Shown: piece by piece, positions 14,066-22,806 of the stretch
How the letters are laid out: each line of letters starts with the position of its first letter
Numbering within the stretch: the stretch's first letter is position 1
Assembly (NCBI GenBank): GCA_946401725.1
Contig: CAMIVE010000015.1
Location: 1 to 36,238 of the forward strand
Source of the DNA: an uncultured Bacteroidales bacterium
Lineage (GTDB): Bacteria > Bacteroidota > Bacteroidia > Bacteroidales > P3
Reading direction: 5' to 3'
Length of the DNA stretch: 36,238 nucleotides
Notes under the pieces: model-generated
The model's database searches: none
Told to the model about the DNA's origin: nothing
What the model saw: only the letters and a program-made list of their open reading frames with translations
Translations under genes and position numbers: made by a program

Positions 14066-16624
14066 ATGAAAAAAACATTAATGGTTCTTAGCTTCGCCCT
14101 GTGCGCAACTTTTGGTTTCGCTCAGACGAAGAATTCGGTCAAAGCTACTGCTATGGACCGTGCCGCTGCAGTCAAGCCTGTTGTCGTTAACGAGCAGCAA
14201 GCTGGCTTCAACGGTTCCATTTTCACCAAGGATGGTGAACTCTACTACAACGACTTCAGCGATGTTACGAATTTCACTCGCGGTACCGTTGGTCAAAACG
14301 AGACAATCGGTGGTGTTGTTGCCCCTGCTCATGCTCAAACAGAGTATCACTCCACTTGGCAGCAGTGGGCTGACACATCGGCTGCTACCAACACTGCAAT
14401 GGCACAGACAGGTCACTATCCTGTGTTCTGCTATCAGAGAGGTGAGAATGACTATGTGCACCGCACGCGTAACTTCGCCTCCACCACCGCCAACAACGGT
14501 ATCATGGTGATGACGATGTGGGATCAGCGTACCCTTGGCGCTACCGGCGCTTTCGATGCCTACATGGCTTTCCCCGCTTTCGCTACTACCGGTTACTCCT
14601 TGGTTGATGTCCGCTTCTATCAGTATTTTATGAAATTCAATGCTGACCAGTGCTTCATCGACTATAGCACCAATGGTGGCACTACTTGGAATGCCCTCGA
14701 AATCAACGTCCGTAACGTTGATATCAACTCCAACGACCAGATCCGTGGTTGGAAACGCGTCACTCTCCCCGCTGCTTGCGGTAACCAGGCTTCTCTCAGC
14801 CTCCGTCTCCGTTGGACCAGCGCCAGCAATGGTGGTGGTGTCTACGGCTACTTCTGGGTTGTTGACGACTTCACAGTCGCTGCTGCTCCCGCTAACCGTT
14901 TGACCGTTAAGGCTAACGAGCATTTCGAAGGTTTCTATCATCAGATTCCTCAGGGCCTCAACCTGCCCCTCGTTTGGCACAACGACTTCATCAACGATGG
15001 TTTGAGCGGCCAGACCAATGTTACCGGTTGGGTTAAAGGTTGGATGGACGGTGGCGAAGTCACCAGCTATGTCAGCAAGAACATCGGTGATGCTCCTTCT
15101 GCTCCTACGACGACCAAATCGATCATCATCGACCCCACTGGCTGGTATGACAGCGTTGGATACGGCCAATACCTCGACCATGGTGAAGGTTTCACCGGCA
15201 CCCCGACTGGCAATATGGGCTATCTCCCCACCGCTAACACTGGCGTGGGCCACTTCTTCACCGATATCACCAGCAGCGCTATGCAGCACCTCTATGGCGA
15301 TACCGCTACCCTCGATACCTTCCGCTTCGAGGTCAACTACGACAACACCTACCACAATGGTAAAGCTACCTGGGGCCGTGACAACAGCCTCATTGGCGGT
15401 AACTCCTACTTTGCTCCTGGTATCGCCTCTATCGACGCTGAGGGTAACGGTTACTGGAGCGACGATTGGGAGCAAACCCACTGGGATGAAGCCGGTTACG
15501 GTGCTTTCGCTTCCTACATCACCGGTCCTCAGGTTCCTGCAGGCTGGAGAGTCCTCGGTGTCGAGATGGTCGCCGCTACTGTTGACGGTATGACCGCTCC
15601 TGGTGCCAAACTGGTTCCCTATCTCTTCCGCGATAGTATCGATGCTGAAGATGGTGACCTCAACTTCTACTATATGAACACCGGTGCCAGCACCTACACT
15701 GTTACTGCTAACGACCTCATCTCCTCTGATCCCGATTTCGAGGATATGACTTACATGACCCCCGCTGACAACTACGCTACGGTCTTTATCCCCTTCCCCA
15801 ACCAGCCCGAACTGCTTCCGAGCTCCAGCTACCGTATTGGTTATCGTCTGGCTCAGGAAGGTAACTTCGCTGTTGCTTCCTCCTCCAATGGTTACTACGA
15901 TCCCAGTGGCTCCTGGCACTACTACTACTATGAGCCCGGTATGAAGGCTTACGGCCACGCTCTTACTGTGGACAGCCGTTTCACCACGATGACCTACTGC
16001 CCCTACGGTGGTGGTTACTACCTCTTCCCGGTTGACGAGTTCCCGATGATCCGTATGATCGTTGGTCCCGCTTTCTATGTACCTCACTTCGCTATCACCT
16101 TCGAGTGCGACAACGAGGACTATGGTTACTTCGCTAACGGCCGTAACGAATCGCTCTGCGGCATCACCGATAGCGCTGCCCAGGGTTCTTCTGTGGGTGC
16201 TTACATCTATCCTGCTGAAGGCTACACCGTTGATAAGGTTTGGATCGATGGCGTTGAAGTTACCGACTACGAATGGGATGAAGCTGAAGGCTATGGCTAC
16301 ATCGAAATCGAAGATGTCCAGGCTGCTCATACTTTCCGTTGCAGCTTCAAAGAAAAACCAGTTGGTTTCGATCCCGTTGCTGCTGGTGTCTCTATGAAAC
16401 TCCAGCCCAACCCGGCTACCTCCAATGTCAATGTCTCGCTCAAGGGCGTCAGTGGCAATGTGAACATGTCCCTCATCGATATGAGCGGCCGTGTCATCAC
16501 CACCTCGACCTTCAATGCTGAGAATGGTACCAACATCAACGTCTCCAACTTGGCTAAGGGTGCTTACTTCGTTCGCATCACCAACGACAAGTTCAGCAAA
16601 GTTGAAAAACTGATCGTTCGCTAA
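14066..16624 (+). CDS. T9SS-secreted surface protein with jelly-roll-like and InlB-type domains
   Basis: An 852-residue secreted protein. It begins with a signal peptide (MKKTLMVLSFALCATFGFAQ) and ends with a type A T9SS sorting domain from about 777: LQPNPATSNVNVSL, IDMSGRVI, GAYFVRI, KVEKLIVR. An early region (YMAFPAF, then IDYSTNGGTTWNAL) resembles the jelly-roll adhesin modules found in gingipains and similar proteins. Residues 675-764 (GYTVDKVWIDGVEV...HTFRCSFKE) resemble a divergent InlB B-repeat. No catalytic motif was recognised, so a surface adhesin or structural role is a guess. Codons are strongly restricted (GCT, GGT, GTT, CGT, AAC, TTC), unlike neighbours, which points to very high expression. 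It has its own promoter and terminator. Confidence 0.9.
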   Translation: MKKTLMVLSFALCATFGFAQTKNSVKATAMDRAAAVKPVVVNEQQAGFNGSIFTKDGELYYNDFSDVTNFTRGTVGQNETIGGVVAPAHAQTEYHSTWQQWADTSAATNTAMAQTGHYPVFCYQRGENDYVHRTRNFASTTANNGIMVMTMWDQRTLGATGAFDAYMAFPAFATTGYSLVDVRFYQYFMKFNADQCFIDYSTNGGTTWNALEINVRNVDINSNDQIRGWKRVTLPAACGNQASLSLRLRWTSASNGGGVYGYFWVVDDFTVAAAPANRLTVKANEHFEGFYHQIPQGLNLPLVWHNDFINDGLSGQTNVTGWVKGWMDGGEVTSYVSKNIGDAPSAPTTTKSIIIDPTGWYDSVGYGQYLDHGEGFTGTPTGNMGYLPTANTGVGHFFTDITSSAMQHLYGDTATLDTFRFEVNYDNTYHNGKATWGRDNSLIGGNSYFAPGIASIDAEGNGYWSDDWEQTHWDEAGYGAFASYITGPQVPAGWRVLGVEMVAATVDGMTAPGAKLVPYLFRDSIDAEDGDLNFYYMNTGASTYTVTANDLISSDPDFEDMTYMTPADNYATVFIPFPNQPELLPSSSYRIGYRLAQEGNFAVASSSNGYYDPSGSWHYYYYEPGMKAYGHALTVDSRFTTMTYCPYGGGYYLFPVDEFPMIRMIVGPAFYVPHFAITFECDNEDYGYFANGRNESLCGITDSAAQGSSVGAYIYPAEGYTVDKVWIDGVEVTDYEWDEAEGYGYIEIEDVQAAHTFRCSFKEKPVGFDPVAAGVSMKLQPNPATSNVNVSLKGVSGNVNMSLIDMSGRVITTSTFNAENGTNINVSNLAKGAYFVRITNDKFSKVEKLIVR

Positions 16625-16644
16625 TTCTTTTAGCAACATCAAAT

Positions 16645-16679
16645 AAAAAAAAGGCATCCGCGTGCGGATGCCTTTTTTT
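16645..16679 (+). terminator. Terminator of the 852-residue T9SS gene
   Basis: 8-bp stem GGCATCCG / CGGATGCC (16653-16660 and 16665-16672), loop CGTG, with a flanking A-run and T-run extending the stem. About 28 nt after the stop codon. Confidence 0.93.
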
Positions 16680-16786
16680 ATGCAAAATTATTTTCTCAAC
16701 TTTTCTTTTTCAAAAGGCTTCTTCTCAATTTTTCTTTTGCCGGAGGTATTTGCCTCACTTTTCTTTTTCCAAAGCCAAAAATATGA

Positions 16787-16837
16787 GCAAGTCCGGTGGA
16801 CTTGCGAGCCGAAGCCCGAAAAATACCCATTTTTCGG
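16787..16837. repeat. Double-hairpin element, copy 1
   Basis: Hairpin A is GCAAGTCC / GGACTTGC (16787-16794 and 16798-16805) with loop GGT. Hairpin B is CCGAAAAAT / ATTTTTCGG (16816-16824 and 16829-16837) with loop ACCC. They are joined by a 10-nt linker containing GAGCCGA. A second copy at 33827-33878 preserves both folds with paired substitutions. Confidence 0.8.
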
Positions 16838-17400
16838 AAAAGCTGAAGGAGCAAAAGAAAAGGGCTTTAAAAAGAAAACGATGCTAAAATACTCTTTTAT
16901 CATTTCTTCTTTCCGAAGACTTCTCTCAACTTTTCTTTTGCCAGAGCCCAAAAGAAAAGTTGCAAAAGAAAATGGCTCGGTCTGTCGAAGGAATGCCGCT
17001 GACGAAATGGCTAAAATTCCCGCCTCCAGAGCTAAAACGTCAAACTCGCACGTCTGTCGTAACAAACAAACTGAATCGTCAATCCTACCATTTTACCGAA
17101 TCTACAACCGTCAGAAAGTGTCCTTGCTCAGACAGTGACGTTTCTTCACGCTCCTCCAACAGGAATTTCTTCACGCCATTTACGTCAAAGCTGCTTTATC
17201 CGTAAGGATGGACTTTTGAAGTACTATAAAGCTTTTCTTGGTTACAACCCAGCAGTTGACCAGACTGCGTAGCCTCCGGAACTTCTATAGAACGACGAGA
17301 CTGCATAAGAAGCACCTCTTCTCACGTGCATTGACGTAGGGTGAAGAAAGAGCCAGTGGCTCTTTCGATAGCGAAGCGGAGAACAAAAAGGAAATCACAA

Positions 17401-17537
17401 GCGGAGGGCTGTAAAGGACGCAGGGTGTTTGAGCAAGGATTATTTCTTACGGTGATAGATTCTGTAAAACGTTAAACTTACGGAGAAAGTAAAAAGAAGC
17501 GGACAGGCCTGCGAGTTCCTGCGCCACAGCCCTCCGC
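17401..17537. other. Long-range stem enclosing an apical region of about 93 nt
   Basis: GCGGAGGGCTGT (17401-17412) pairs fully with ACAGCCCTCCGC (17526-17537). Just inside, CGCAGG (17419-17424) pairs with CCTGCG (17518-17523). This makes 18 bp separated only by a 6/2-nt internal loop. The apical part contains CAGGCCTG and short A/T-rich repeats. No reading frame is evident; it may be a structured RNA or a relic of one. Confidence 0.5.
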
Positions 17538-17701
17538 GCCGATGATTTCCATCGCCCGGAGTCAGCGGACAAAGTCCTTACGTAGGGAAGCGCTTTTTCT
17601 TTGCCAGCGTTTCTTTTTTCGCTTAGGAAAAAAGAAATGATGAAAGCATCCCTTTGGCAAAAGAAAAGTTGAGCAAGAGGCTTTGGAAAAAGAAAAGTGA
17701 A

Positions 17702-17728
17702 GAAAAGGGTTTTAGAAAAACCCTTTTC
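17702..17728 (-). terminator. Terminator downstream of yicC
   Basis: Perfect 12-bp stem GAAAAGGGTTTT / AAAACCCTTTTC with loop AGA, 7 nt beyond the yicC stop codon on the minus strand. The following minus-strand bases are T-rich but interrupted. Confidence 0.65.
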
Positions 17729-17735
17729 AAACGCT

Positions 17736-18605
17736 TTACAGAATATTCCCTAACTGTTCTTTAATCTTCTCCAATTCATCCTTCATCACCACCACCAACC
17801 GCTGTATCTCCACATGATTGGCCTTTGAGCCGGTGGTGTTGATCTCTCTCCCCATCTCCTGCGCGATAAAATTCAACTTCTTGCCGCTTCCTTCCTCGTG
17901 TTCCATCACTTCGCGGAAGTAATCGATGTGTTTCGCCAGACGGACCTTCTCCTCGGTGATGTCCAACTTCTCCAGATAGTAGATTAATTCCTGCTCAAAG
18001 CGGTTCTCATCCACCTCTTTGATGGCGGCGTCGTTCAGGTAGCTGCGCATACGCTCTTTGGCGGTGGCGATCCGTTCGGCTTCGTAGGCGGGAATCTGAC
18101 TCAGGCAGTGGGCGATCTGTGCCAGATGTTTCTCGAAATCGGCCTTCAGGATCATACCCTCATGTCGTCGGGTCTCGTCGACTCCGTCGATGGCTTGCTC
18201 CACCGCTTCGGCAAGGGCTTTGCTGCCTGCTTCGTCCAAAGCGTCGTCCTCATGACTGCTCCATACATCGTTCTGCTGGAGGATGACGGCGAGCAGCGTA
18301 TGGGGATCTGCCGTCTCGCCGAGAGCAGCGGTCAACTGCTTCAGTTCGTTGTAGCGATTAGTCACCAACTCGCTGTTGAGTTGCAAGGCCTTCTCGTTGC
18401 CGCTCTCCTCGCTGATGATAAAGTCCACCTTTCCGCGCTCCAACCGGTTGAGCAGGCTTCGTATGGGCAGTTCTTGATCTTTCAGGCTGTTGGGCAGCTT
18501 GACATTGGCATCAAGGGCTTTGCTGTTCAGCGTCTTGATTTCTATGGTGTATTTCTTTCCGTTGAGGGTGCATTGCTTCTTCCCGAAGCCCGTCATCGAT
18601 TTCAT
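17736..18605 (-). CDS. yicC: YicC/YloC family endoribonuclease
   Basis: A 289-residue protein of the YicC family. It begins MKSMTGFGKKQ, the hallmark N-terminus, followed by LNSKALDANVKLP and LLNRLERGKVDF. The C-terminal part (HIDYFREVMEHEEGSGKKLNFIAQEMGREINTTGSK, in two segments) is the conserved DUF1732 region with acidic and histidine residues that bind metal in studied homologues. E. coli YicC is reported as an RNA endonuclease acting on the small RNA RyhB; the substrate here is unknown. It follows apbE by 35 nt on the same strand, possibly in one transcript, and a hairpin terminator follows. Confidence 0.93.
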   Translation of the reverse strand: MKSMTGFGKKQCTLNGKKYTIEIKTLNSKALDANVKLPNSLKDQELPIRSLLNRLERGKVDFIISEESGNEKALQLNSELVTNRYNELKQLTAALGETADPHTLLAVILQQNDVWSSHEDDALDEAGSKALAEAVEQAIDGVDETRRHEGMILKADFEKHLAQIAHCLSQIPAYEAERIATAKERMRSYLNDAAIKEVDENRFEQELIYYLEKLDITEEKVRLAKHIDYFREVMEHEEGSGKKLNFIAQEMGREINTTGSKANHVEIQRLVVVMKDELEKIKEQLGNIL

Positions 18606-18640
18606 ATCTTATAGTATTATATATTCTATAAATATAGGGT

Positions 18641-19708
18641 TTAAAAGTCTAAATATTTCTTGAACGCTTCCGTCATATACATCTTGTTCTCACTTGCCTC
18701 GTTGTAGATGAAACAGACCTGCTGGACACCGCTATCCTCGGGGTGTTTCTTAATGAATTCCAGTGACCGTTCCAGCCCCATCACCATAAAGGCGGTGGCT
18801 AATGCGTCAGCACGCCAGGCGCTGCTGTCGACCACTGTAACGCTCAGCAGGGTGTGTCTCACAGGTCGTCCTGTTTGGGGGTCGATCGTGTGGGAGTAGC
18901 GTGCGCCGTTCTCCTCGTAGTATTTGCGGTAGCTGCCCGAGGTGACTATGGCAGCGTCGCGCAAGGCGATGCCTGTCGCCACCTCTCGTTCGCTGTATTT
19001 GGTCTCCGACGGGCGTTCGATGCCGACACTCCAGCTGCTGCTGTCGGGCTTGCATCCCCGTGCGTAGACCTCTCCGCCGATATCGACGAGGAAGTTGGTG
19101 ATGCCTTGTTGCTCCAGATAGCGACTGACCATGTCGGTGGCATACCCTTGTGCGATGGCGTTGAAGTCGATGGCTGTCTCGGGATGGGGTTTGCGGATCA
19201 CCAGGCTGCCGTCGCTTTTTGTGACGAGTGTGGGCTGCTTGCCGGTAAAGGCCAACAGGCTGTCGATCATCCTGTCGTTAACCTCCTCGCGTTTCGAGAA
19301 GCCAAAGCCCCATGCATTGACCAGTTTGCCGACGGTGCAGTCGAAGCAGCCGTCGGTGTAGTGGTTCATCTCCGTCGAATAGCGCAGCAACTGGGCGAAC
19401 AGCTCGTTGACAACACTGTCGTTGTTGTCGTTGACGCGCCGTATCAGCGATTGCGATTCCCACAGCGATGCCGTCAGATCAAAAGCATGCAGTAACGAGT
19501 CGATGGAGGGCTGCAGATCGCGTCCGGCCGAGTCGTAGTAGATAATGGTGTAGTAGGTCCCTTGGGCTTTGCCCTGCAGCTCGACACGGACACCGGAACC
19601 ACTGCCGTTGCCCTGCCGGCACGCCGTCACCGTTAAGCATAGCGCTGCCGTCAGGCACAACAGGGTGCTTCTCCGAATCGTAAGGTATTTCTTTAGTCTC
19701 ACCTGCAT
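18641..19708 (-). CDS. apbE: FAD:protein FMN transferase (ApbE)
   Basis: ApbE covalently attaches FMN from FAD to a Thr/Ser of periplasmic or membrane proteins, such as subunits of the Na+-pumping NADH:quinone oxidoreductase and Rnf. The 355-residue protein is a lipoprotein: the signal sequence ends LTVTAC with Cys 30. Family motifs are DFNAIAQGYATDMVS (flavin binding), FLVDIGGEVYARG, HTIDPQTGRPV, and the metal-binding WRADALATAFMVMG. The ATG at 19708 was chosen over an in-frame ATG at 19747 because the latter leaves no signal peptide at the start and lies close to the previous terminator. No target flavoprotein gene is adjacent. Confidence 0.93.
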   Translation of the reverse strand: MQVRLKKYLTIRRSTLLCLTAALCLTVTACRQGNGSGSGVRVELQGKAQGTYYTIIYYDSAGRDLQPSIDSLLHAFDLTASLWESQSLIRRVNDNNDSVVNELFAQLLRYSTEMNHYTDGCFDCTVGKLVNAWGFGFSKREEVNDRMIDSLLAFTGKQPTLVTKSDGSLVIRKPHPETAIDFNAIAQGYATDMVSRYLEQQGITNFLVDIGGEVYARGCKPDSSSWSVGIERPSETKYSEREVATGIALRDAAIVTSGSYRKYYEENGARYSHTIDPQTGRPVRHTLLSVTVVDSSAWRADALATAFMVMGLERSLEFIKKHPEDSGVQQVCFIYNEASENKMYMTEAFKKYLDF

Positions 19709-19756
19709 GTTTGTTTCATTGGACCCGTAGCATCCAAAAATATCCAAAAGTTACTA

Positions 19757-19791
19757 TAAAAAAAGCGTCCGGCTCACCGAACGCTTTTTTT
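19757..19791 (-). terminator. Terminator of the 468-residue T9SS gene
   Basis: Stem GCGTCCGG / CCGAACGC (19765-19772 and 19777-19784) with one mismatch and loop CTCA, flanked by A- and T-runs. It lies 18 nt after the stop codon at 19809 and separates the gene from apbE. Confidence 0.88.
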
Positions 19792-19808
19792 AGGTATATC
19801 AGTATCGA

Positions 19809-21215
19809 TTATTTCGACAGAACCACAGTGCGGGTTGTGACGGTACCGTTGGCCAGCTCCACGCGAACGACATAGGTGCCGTTGATCAGGCTGCGCATGT
19901 CGATGCTGGTGCTGTTGTTGGCGCTCATGACCTGCTGTCCCATGATGTTGAACACGCTGATGTTCTTGACATCCTCGCTGCTCTTCACGTTGATGATGGC
20001 AGTGGTGGGGTTGGGATAGACAGAGAGGGTCTCAGTGTCCACGTCGCCGATGCCGACATTGGCAAGCACGGTGACGTAGGCGGTGGCCGAGCATCCCGTA
20101 GAGGCGTTGGTGCCGGTTACGTAAACGTCGATATTCTCGTTCACCGGATCAAGGGTGATGCTCGATTCGGTACTGTTGTTGAACCATTTGAAGTTAACCG
20201 TCTGGTTGCTGTTGGCGTAGAGGGTAGCGCTTGAACCAGGAGTGACACGCAGGTCGCCGCTGATGGTGACTTCAGGCGATTTGTAGATGGTTAGATTCAG
20301 GTAGTAGATACTGTCACATCCGTTGACGGCTTTGGGAGCGTAGAGGGTGTCAATGGTAGACGACGTGTAAGTGTAGGTGGCGGTGTCGCTGAGGGTGATG
20401 GAGTAAATGTCACACAGCTGCTCGGTGATGTTGATAACCTGTTTCGATTTGATGTTGAAATGGAAGTTGATGACGCTGTCATAGCATTTCTCCAGCGTAC
20501 GAGGATGGAAGATGTTGCGGATCTCGGTCGTGGAAGTGTCGAAACCGTCGAAAGCAGTGGTGAATTCGGTTCCGTCAACGGTGATGTCAATATAGGTCTT
20601 GTTGTTGTTGCTGGCGAAACGGAACGAGTTGTTGAATTTGAAACGGTATTTGTCGCATGAGGTGATGACAGAGTCTTTCTCTCTGGGAGCACCGGTCGAA
20701 ATAATGGTCAGATCCAGTGTCAGGACAGAGTCGCACTCGCTGTTCGTGGTATCGTTATAGGTGAAAGTGCCGGTGGTGTTGAAGGTCGTTCCTTTCCAAG
20801 CGTAGGAGGCACAGGCGCTCTTGGTATAGGTGCGATAGGCGGTGTCGGCAAGAACCAGATTGATGGTCACCGTGCTGTCACACTGGTAGACGCTTTTGAA
20901 CGTCTGCGTCTGGATACCATCCTGGTTAGAATGGTAGACGCTGTCACCCCAGGTATAGGAGCATCCGCCATGGACGATGCCAGGAACGATGACGTTGTAT
21001 GTCGGATGGATGGTCAAGTCAAGAATGTAAAGCGTGTCACCGGAGAAGTAGGTGTAGGCTCCTGTCGTAGTGTAAGTCTGACCCGTGACATTCCAGGTGT
21101 ACTGTACACAGGCATCGACGGTGGTGTCGATGTGTACCGAGGATTTCACTTGTGCATTCATTGCAAAAGGCATCAGCAATGCAGCCATCAAAAGAAAAAA
21201 TACTCTTTTTTTCAT
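19809..21215 (-). CDS. T9SS-secreted repeat protein
   Basis: A 468-residue secreted protein: signal peptide (MKKRVFFLLMAALLMPFAMNAQ) and a type A T9SS sorting domain from about 397 (LSVYPNPTTAIINVKS, VFNIMGQQVM, GTYVVRVEL, RTVVLSK). Between them is a series of degenerate repeats, each with a Cys followed by a YxW-like core, then a GDT/TGTFTY turn, and ending CDSxxxLxLTI, for example CVQYTWNVTGQTYTTTGAYT and CASYAWKGTTFNTTGTFTYN. At least four units are recognisable. Such modules recur in secreted Bacteroidota proteins, but a function is not assigned. Before the sorting domain, VTPGSSATLYANSNQTVNFKW resembles a PKD/Ig-like domain. Probably cell-surface located. Confidence 0.88.
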   Translation of the reverse strand: MKKRVFFLLMAALLMPFAMNAQVKSSVHIDTTVDACVQYTWNVTGQTYTTTGAYTYFSGDTLYILDLTIHPTYNVIVPGIVHGGCSYTWGDSVYHSNQDGIQTQTFKSVYQCDSTVTINLVLADTAYRTYTKSACASYAWKGTTFNTTGTFTYNDTTNSECDSVLTLDLTIISTGAPREKDSVITSCDKYRFKFNNSFRFASNNNKTYIDITVDGTEFTTAFDGFDTSTTEIRNIFHPRTLEKCYDSVINFHFNIKSKQVINITEQLCDIYSITLSDTATYTYTSSTIDTLYAPKAVNGCDSIYYLNLTIYKSPEVTISGDLRVTPGSSATLYANSNQTVNFKWFNNSTESSITLDPVNENIDVYVTGTNASTGCSATAYVTVLANVGIGDVDTETLSVYPNPTTAIINVKSSEDVKNISVFNIMGQQVMSANNSTSIDMRSLINGTYVVRVELANGTVTTRTVVLSK

Positions 21216-21326
21216 CTGTAGATAGAATTAATATTGTTATACTACTTTATTTATTATTTTCTTATATTGTTGTGTTAAAAACAGATACGTGATAATTGTG
21301 CCCGTTTAATGACACATTACCAACAT

Positions 21327-21335
21327 GCAAAGATA
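21327..21335 (-). promoter_or_regulatory. -7 box of the 468-residue T9SS gene
   Basis: On the minus strand TATCTTTGC matches TAnnTTTG, about 110 nt upstream of the start codon. The -33 region is T-rich but not a clean TTTG. Confidence 0.55.
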
Positions 21336-21366
21336 ATAAATTTTTTTATTGTGACCGAAAAAAGTT

Positions 21367-22791
21367 TTATTTTTCCTCTTTCAGTAGGAGCAACGCTACA
21401 TTCTCTACATGCTGGGTGTGGGGAAACATGTCGACTGGCTGGAGACTCGACACGGCATATTTCTCGCTCAGCAGTTCGAGGTCACGTGCCTGGGTGGCGG
21501 GATTGCAGCTGACATAGACGATTCTTTGGGGACTGACAGCAAGTAGCTGCTGTACGACCTTCTCGTGCATCCCCGCCCGGGGGGGATCGGTGATGACGAC
21601 GTCGGGTCGGCCGTTTTGGCTGACGAATGCTTCGGTGAAGACTTTGGCCATGTCGCCGGCATAGAAAGTGCAGTTCTGCAATCCGTTGTTCGCGGCATTC
21701 TCCCGGGCGTCGGCTATGGCGTCTTCTACATATTCGATGCCGACAACTTTCTTGCAGCTCTCGGCAACAAACTGGGCGATGGTGCCCGTTCCGGTATACA
21801 GGTCGTAGACGGTCTCGTCGCCTTGCAGGTCGGCAAATTCGGCGACGAAGCTATACAACCGGTAGGCTTGCTCGGAGTTGGTCTGGTAGAACGACTTCGG
21901 ATGGATGCGGAAACGCAGCGGGCTTCCGCCACCATAACGGGGCATCTCCTCGGTGATATAGGGCTGGCCGTGGTAGCAGTGCACCTCCAAGTCGTTGTAG
22001 GTGTCGTTGAATTTGCCATTGACGATGTATAGCAGTGAGGTGATCTCGGGGAAGGTCTCCTTCAGGTGCTCCATTAGTGGCATCAGCCATTCGGGACGCT
22101 CTTCGGCGACAATGACGATAACCATCCACTCGCCGGTCGTGGTGCAGCGTATCACGATATTGCGCAGGTAGCCGCTATGGTTACGGATGTCGTAGAGGGG
22201 CAACCCGTGACTGAAGGCATAGTCGCGCACCGCCAGACGGATGCGGTTCGAGGGGTCGCGCTGCAGGGCACAGTGCTCGATGGGGATGGCTTTGTCGAAG
22301 ACGGTGGGCGCATGGAATCCCACGGCGCCGGGATCGTCGTCGGGCAAGGTTTCGCCCTCGTTGCGCCAGCGTTTGTTGCTGCAGGTGAACTCCAGCTTGT
22401 TGCGGTAGTAGTAGATATTGTCCGACCCGCAGATGGGACGCATCCCGCTGGTGTCGACATGTCCGAGCCGCTCCAGATTGTCTTGCACCTGCTGTTGTTT
22501 GTACTGCAATTGCGACTCGTAGCGGAGGGTCTGCCATTTGCATCCGCCGCACAGTCCGAAATGGGGACAGACAGTCTCCACCCGCAGCGGCGACGGCTGC
22601 TTGAGCGCCAGTACACGCCCCTCGGCATAGTTCTTCTTCTTTTTGATGATTTTCAAGTCGATTACATCGCCGGGCACAACGAAGGGGACAAAGATAACCA
22701 TCCCTTCGTGCTTGACAATGGCCATCCCCTCTGCACCGGCATCGCTCACCGTAACATCATTCAGGATAATCTCCTGCTTCGTCTTGCTCAT
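21367..22791 (-). CDS. rlmD: 23S rRNA (uracil-5-)-methyltransferase, RlmD/RumA family
   Basis: A 474-residue enzyme that makes 5-methyluridine in 23S rRNA using SAM (TrmA/RumA family). From the preferred ATG at 22791: a TRAM-like beta domain at 1-60 (GEGMAIVKHEG-type), a [4Fe-4S] cysteine set C75, C81, C84 (CPHFGLCGGC) and C174 (IEHC), a SAM-binding region with YDLYTGTGTIAQF, DPPRAGMH, and the nucleophile C429 in YVSCNPATQARD with PHTQHVE following. The frame remains open 32 codons further upstream, but those codons fall in a 12-nt DNA repeat (KGEVKMEVKGEVK), so the upstream part is judged non-coding. Exact position specificity (U1939 or U747) is not readable. Confidence 0.9.
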   Translation of the reverse strand: MSKTKQEIILNDVTVSDAGAEGMAIVKHEGMVIFVPFVVPGDVIDLKIIKKKKNYAEGRVLALKQPSPLRVETVCPHFGLCGGCKWQTLRYESQLQYKQQQVQDNLERLGHVDTSGMRPICGSDNIYYYRNKLEFTCSNKRWRNEGETLPDDDPGAVGFHAPTVFDKAIPIEHCALQRDPSNRIRLAVRDYAFSHGLPLYDIRNHSGYLRNIVIRCTTTGEWMVIVIVAEERPEWLMPLMEHLKETFPEITSLLYIVNGKFNDTYNDLEVHCYHGQPYITEEMPRYGGGSPLRFRIHPKSFYQTNSEQAYRLYSFVAEFADLQGDETVYDLYTGTGTIAQFVAESCKKVVGIEYVEDAIADARENAANNGLQNCTFYAGDMAKVFTEAFVSQNGRPDVVITDPPRAGMHEKVVQQLLAVSPQRIVYVSCNPATQARDLELLSEKYAVSSLQPVDMFPHTQHVENVALLLLKEEK

Positions 22792-22806
22792 TTTCATTAT
22801 TTTACT

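Larger units (their letters stand above)
16683..17735. repeat. 1.1-kb non-coding composite repeat region with inverted ends
   Basis: No convincing gene is seen here. The two ends are rich in the same T-rich/A-rich words in opposite orientation: CTCACTTTTCTTTTTCC with AAAGCC on the left (about 16754-16775), and GGCTTT with GGAAAAAGAAAAGTGA on the right (about 17681-17702); CAACTTTTCTTTT is also present both ways. The interior holds the double-hairpin element at 16787-16837, a 9-bp hairpin GAAAGAGCC / GGCTCTTTC (17346-17366), the long-range stem 17401-17537, and a 10-bp stem TTCTTTTTTC / GAAAAAAGAA (17611-17636). The element shares a perfect 34-nt segment with 25904-25937. No transposase or target duplication was recognised. 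Confidence 0.6.

Noticed and set aside
14078-16657. 859-codon open frame antisense to the T9SS gene
   Set aside because: It is the complement of a strongly codon-biased gene, which removes stop codons from the opposite strand. Its translation is low in recognisable motifs, and it has no promoter or family resemblance.
16662-17138. 158-codon frame starting in the terminator of the T9SS gene
   Set aside because: Its start is inside a terminator and its sequence is the translation of the T-rich repeat (Phe/Leu/Lys-rich). A similar string appears at the other repeat copy near 25900, so it is repeat DNA, not a gene.
16683-17735. Possible tRNA, CRISPR array or rRNA fragment in the long spacer
   Set aside because: No cloverleaf with acceptor and T-arm, no regularly spaced identical repeats with unique spacers, and no rRNA-like sequence was recognised.
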